From Gammaproteobacteria bacterium (GTDB taxonomy: Bacteria > Pseudomonadota > Gammaproteobacteria > SZUA-229): a DNA stretch of 8,415 bases. This document shows positions 5,340 through 8,415 of the stretch, in pieces. The notes beneath the pieces are model-generated. The model searched no databases. It worked only from the letters and a program-made list of their open reading frames with translations, and was not told where the DNA came from. Each line of letters opens with the position of its first letter. Within the stretch, counting starts at the first letter, position 1. Location: NCBI GenBank assembly GCA_024278435.1, contig JAJRTD010000330.1, forward strand, positions 1-8,415, given 5' to 3'. The position numbers and the translations under genes were made by a program.

Positions 5340-7364
5340 TTATTTCACTTTCATGCCCGGCTGGGCGCCATCTTCCGGGTGCAGGATAAACAGCTCCTTG
5401 CCGCCGGGGCCGGCAGCCAGCACCATGCCTTCCGACAGGCCAAAACGCATTTTCCGCGGCGCCAGGTTGGCCACCATGACGGTGAGTTTGCCTTCCAGGT
5501 CTTGCGGTTTGTAGGCGGACTTGATGCCGGCGAACACGTTGCGGGTGTCACCGCCGAGATCCAGCGTCAGCTGTAATAGTTTATCGGCGCCCTTGACGTG
5601 TTCGGCCTTGACGATTTTTGCGATACGCAGGTCAATTTTGGCAAAGTCATCAAAGCTTATTTCAGCGGCGATGGGGTCATCGGCCAGCGGGCCGCTGAGT
5701 GCCGGTTTTTCTGTGGCCATTTGCGTTTCTAATGAGTCGTGGGTCATGGCTTCTATCTGTTCTTTTTCGATTCGGGTCAGTAGTGGCTTGAACTTGTTAA
5801 TGGCATGCGAAAGTAATGGCTGCTCGATGTTTGACCACAGTAGTTCGGTATTTAAAAAGGCTTCTGATTTTTCGGCAGTGGCCGGCAGTATCGGTTTTAA
5901 CCAGGTCATTAACAGGCGGAACATGTTCAGTCCCTGGCTGCAGATTTGCTGCACCTCGTCTGCACGGCCTTCTTCTTTTATCAGTATCCAGGGTTTGTTC
6001 TCGTCGATATAGACATTGGCTTTGTCAGCCTGTGCCATGATTTCGCGTACCGCTTTATTGTATTCGCGGTTTTCAAAATGCTGCGCAATGACTTCACCAG
6101 CTGTTACCATTTCGCTATACAGTCCGGCTTCGGGCAGTTCGGCAGAAAGCTGGCCGCCGAATTTCTTGCTGATAAAACCGGCGCAACGGCTGGCAATATT
6201 GACCACCTTACCCACCAGGTCGGAATTGACCCGCTGCATGAAATCTTCCAGGTTGAGGTCAATATCATCTACCCCGGAAGACAGCTTGGCGGTGTAGTAG
6301 TAGCGCAGGTATTCCGGGTTTAAATGTTCCAGGTAGGTACGCGCCTTGATAAAGGTACCGCGGGACTTCGACATTTTCTGGCCATTGACGGTAAGGAAGC
6401 CGTGACAGAAAACCCCTGTGGGTTTGCGGTAACCGGCGCCGTCGAGGACCGCCGGCCAGAACAGGGTATGGAAGCGGGCGATGTCCTTGCCGATAAAATG
6501 ATAGAGCTCGTTTTTGCTGTCGGCGGCCCAGTAGTCGTCGAAGTTGATGCCCTGCTTGTCGCACAGGTTTTTAAAGCTGGCCATGTAACCCATGGGCGCA
6601 TCCATCCACACGTAGAAATACTTGCCCGGCGCATCGGGGATTTCAAAACCCCAGTACGGCGCGTTGCGCGAAATGTCCCAGTCCTGCAAGCCTTCTTCAA
6701 ACCATTCGCCGAGCTTGTTGGCGACTTCCGACTGTACATGGCCTTCCTTTAACCATTGCTGCAGCATATCGGAGAAATCGCTGAGCTTGAAAAAATACTG
6801 CTCGGAGTCTTTTTCAACCGGAGTGGCGCCGCTGACCGCAGAGACCGGGTTTTTCAGTTCGGTCGGGTCATAGGTGGCGCCGCAGACTTCGCAGTTGTCA
6901 CCATACTGGTCTTCCGCGCCGCATTTGGGGCAGCTGCCCTTGATAAAACGGTCGGGCAGGAACATTTCGGCTTCCGGGTCGTAGGCCTGTTTAATGGTTT
7001 TGGTCCTGATATGGCCTTCATCGCGCAGTTTCAGATAAATGCTGGAGGCGAATTCGCGGTTTTCTTCTGAGTGCGTACTGTAATAGTTGTCAAAACCGAT
7101 AAGAAAATCGGCGAAGTCCGCTTCATGTTCCTTCTGTACCGCGGCGATCAGCTGTTCCGGGGTAATGCCGTCCTGGCGGGCGCGCAGCATAATGGGCGTG
7201 CCGTGGGCGTCATCGGCACAGACGTAGTAGCAGGTATTGTCACGCAGGCGCTGAAAACGTGCCCAGATATCGGTCTGGATGTATTCCACCAGGTGACCCA
7301 GGTGAATCGGGCCATTGGCATAGGGCAGGGCACTGGTGACCAGGATATTACGGTTGTCTGTCAT
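5340..7364 (-). CDS. metG: methionyl-tRNA synthetase
   Basis: Cytoplasmic class I enzyme that charges tRNA-Met with methionine using ATP. The 674 residues match the long bacterial form (E. coli is 677). The Rossmann catalytic domain holds [11 protein letters not shown] with the HIGH-type motif at 21-24, and the KMSKS motif at 330-334 ([11 protein letters not shown]). A CP-domain zinc knuckle has Cys 145, 148, 158 and 161 (CPKC...CEVCG). The alpha-helical anticodon-binding domain follows (about 390-540). A linker leads to a C-terminal OB-fold tRNA-binding domain (about 570-674) with [14 protein letters not shown] and [16 protein letters not shown], which dimerises long-form enzymes. All key motifs are intact. 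The ATG at 7364 gives the expected N-terminus ([14 protein letters not shown]) but has no clear Shine-Dalgarno site. The stop TAA begins an imperfect CCCGG/CCGGG dyad without a T run, not a convincing terminator. Confidence 0.98.
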   Translation of the reverse strand: MTDNRNILVTSALPYANGPIHLGHLVEYIQTDIWARFQRLRDNTCYYVCADDAHGTPIMLRARQDGITPEQLIAAVQKEHEADFADFLIGFDNYYSTHSEENREFASSIYLKLRDEGHIRTKTIKQAYDPEAEMFLPDRFIKGSCPKCGAEDQYGDNCEVCGATYDPTELKNPVSAVSGATPVEKDSEQYFFKLSDFSDMLQQWLKEGHVQSEVANKLGEWFEEGLQDWDISRNAPYWGFEIPDAPGKYFYVWMDAPMGYMASFKNLCDKQGINFDDYWAADSKNELYHFIGKDIARFHTLFWPAVLDGAGYRKPTGVFCHGFLTVNGQKMSKSRGTFIKARTYLEHLNPEYLRYYYTAKLSSGVDDIDLNLEDFMQRVNSDLVGKVVNIASRCAGFISKKFGGQLSAELPEAGLYSEMVTAGEVIAQHFENREYNKAVREIMAQADKANVYIDENKPWILIKEEGRADEVQQICSQGLNMFRLLMTWLKPILPATAEKSEAFLNTELLWSNIEQPLLSHAINKFKPLLTRIEKEQIEAMTHDSLETQMATEKPALSGPLADDPIAAEISFDDFAKIDLRIAKIVKAEHVKGADKLLQLTLDLGGDTRNVFAGIKSAYKPQDLEGKLTVMVANLAPRKMRFGLSEGMVLAAGPGGKELFILHPEDGAQPGMKVK

Positions 7365-7625
7365 GGTTTAGACGCTGTATCGGTATGGTAAAAAGGGCGC
7401 ACAATTTAGCATTTTGCCGGATTTATTGCACGGAAATACCGCCATGGTGCTTGAAATACCATGATTTGGCCACATTATGTGCCTACCTCTTTCGGGCAGG
7501 CATGCCTCCCCTGAAAAGTTAAGGTTAAATTCCGGGTCTATTCCTGTAGAATACGTCCTCTTTTTTACACAGTTCCATCTTTTTTAGAGTTAATCAGATC
7601 CAGGTGGATCAATGCGGAGATCGCC
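7365..7625. other. divergent metG-mrp intergenic region
   Basis: No gene is visible between the two divergent starts. It should hold both promoters. It contains a CATGGT/ACCATG dyad (7443-7463), a 10-bp palindrome AGGCATGCCT (7498-7507), and a small hairpin GATCC-AGGT-GGATC (7597-7610) just before the mrp ribosome site. Symmetry of this size is expected by chance and no regulator site is recognised. No convincing metG promoter was found by eye. Confidence 0.5.
7524..7552 (+). promoter_or_regulatory. possible mrp promoter
   Basis: TAGAAT (7547-7552) is a good -10 box with TG just before it. The -35 at 17 bases, GTTAAA (7524-7529), is poor. Transcription would start about 65 bases before the mrp ATG. 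Confidence 0.3.
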
Positions 7626-8415
7626 ATGAGCGTTACAAAAGAACAAGTTGAATCAGCCCTTAAACAATATATCGATCCCTATCTTGAGAAAGACCCGGTC
7701 ACTTCCGGTGTAGTAAAAGATATCGCTATTGACGGTGATAATGTCAAGGTTACTATTGTTCTGGGATACCCTGCATTCGGTTTCGTTGACAAGCTATCTG
7801 CCGAGTTAAAAGAAAAAATCGAAGCCATCGATGGTGTGGCATCCGCTGAGGTTGACGCTTCATGGGAAATCGGCAGCCACTCTGTACAGGGTGGCATGAA
7901 CCCGCTGGAAGGCATTAAGAACGTGATTGCTGTCGCCTCCGGTAAGGGTGGTGTGGGTAAATCCACTACCGCAGTCAACCTGGCGCTGGCGCTGCAGATG
8001 GAAGGCGCGCGCGTTGGTATTCTTGATGCTGATATCTACGGCCCGAGTATTCCACGTATGTTAGGTATTGAAGGCAAGCCTGAATCATCTGACGGCAAGT
8101 CTCTGGAGCCCATGGGCGGCCACGGTCTGCAGGCCATGTCAATCGGCTTTATGATTGACGAGGAAACCCCGATGATCTGGCGCGGCCCCATGGTTACCCA
8201 GGCACTGGAACAGTTACTGCGTGATACCCGCTGGAAATCGCTGGATTACCTGATTATCGACCTGCCACCGGGTACCGGTGATGTACAGCTGACACTGGCG
8301 CAGAAAGTGCCGGTCAGTGGCGCGGTCATCGTGACTACACCACAGGATATTGCGCTGCTTGATGCGCGTAAAGGCCTGAAGATGTTCGAGAAGGTGGAAG
8401 TGCCGGTACTGGGCG
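7626..8415 (+). CDS. mrp: Mrp/ApbC-type iron-sulfur cluster carrier ATPase (5' part)
   Basis: P-loop ATPase of the Mrp/ApbC/Nbp35 family, which binds and delivers Fe-S clusters to target proteins in the cytoplasm. 263 residues are visible before the window ends; the family is about 350-370 long. Residues about 5-80 are the MIP18/DUF59-type N-terminal domain (GVVKDIAIDGDNV, GYPAFGF). The deviant Walker A is GKGGVGKST (106-114), preceded by NVIAVAS. Other family motifs are DADIYGPSIP (134-143), WRGPMV (185-190) and the Walker B region IDLPPGTGD (211-219). The CxxC pair that holds the cluster should lie beyond the edge. The ATG at 7626 has GGAG 6 bases upstream. Divergence from metG is the common gammaproteobacterial order. 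Confidence 0.96.
   Translation, partial: MSVTKEQVESALKQYIDPYLEKDPVTSGVVKDIAIDGDNVKVTIVLGYPAFGFVDKLSAELKEKIEAIDGVASAEVDASWEIGSHSVQGGMNPLEGIKNVIAVASGKGGVGKSTTAVNLALALQMEGARVGILDADIYGPSIPRMLGIEGKPESSDGKSLEPMGGHGLQAMSIGFMIDEETPMIWRGPMVTQALEQLLRDTRWKSLDYLIIDLPPGTGDVQLTLAQKVPVSGAVIVTTPQDIALLDARKGLKMFEKVEVPVLG

Noticed and set aside
5318..5342. CCCGG/CCGGG dyad at the metG stop as a terminator
   Set aside because: The stem is 5 bp with a 12-base loop and no T run follows on the minus strand.
5521..7391. Several plus-strand ORFs opposite metG, up to 163 residues
   Set aside because: They are shadows of an intact, clearly recognised enzyme gene with no signals of their own.
7498..7507. Palindrome AGGCATGCCT between metG and mrp as a shared operator
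   Set aside because: Ten-bp palindromes are expected several times by chance here, and no known site matches.

Overview
The window looks like chromosomal DNA from a gammaproteobacterium. The right third holds a long-form methionyl-tRNA synthetase gene (metG, minus strand, 5340-7364) facing an Mrp/ApbC-type iron-sulfur carrier gene (mrp, plus strand, from 7626, cut by the window edge). This divergent metG/mrp pair is common in gammaproteobacteria. The species cannot be read from this window.

The left two thirds (about 1-5135) is an accessory block. It is AT-richer than metG and every supported gene lies on the minus strand. Reading leftwards from metG there are four parts. (a) A near-consensus promoter (5199-5227) precedes a small TTG-start ORF (4913-5134) that overlaps a two-helix membrane protein gene (4246-4929). 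(b) A near-consensus promoter (4159-4187) drives a small secreted protein (3575-4126). (c) A secreted coiled-coil protein (2503-3225) follows. (d) A third near-consensus promoter (2133-2161) drives a two-gene operon. Its first gene encodes a secreted protein with a Tyr/Gly/Ser-rich tail (1389-2060). Its second encodes a secreted protein with a strongly basic linker and an IPT/TIG-like beta-sandwich (198-1364).

The main discovery is that the proteins in (c) and (d, first gene) share an ungapped 109-residue domain that I do not recognise. It is identical at 72 of 109 positions by my hand count. In one protein it follows a long coiled coil; in the other it follows a proline-rich stretch and precedes a low-complexity Tyr/Gly/Ser tail. 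Together with the basic IPT/TIG partner this suggests an undescribed set of exported envelope or extracellular proteins. That function is inference; no enzyme motif is visible in any of them.

Between the two paralogues lie a strong bidirectional terminator-like hairpin (2219-2249) and a 130-bp foldback element with IS5-like ends, flanked by CTAG on both sides (2343-2480). A hairpin carrying the same terminal core sits directly after the membrane protein gene (4209-4245), so these small elements seem to have spread within the block. The far left edge (1-197) holds an open frame running off the window that I cannot assign.
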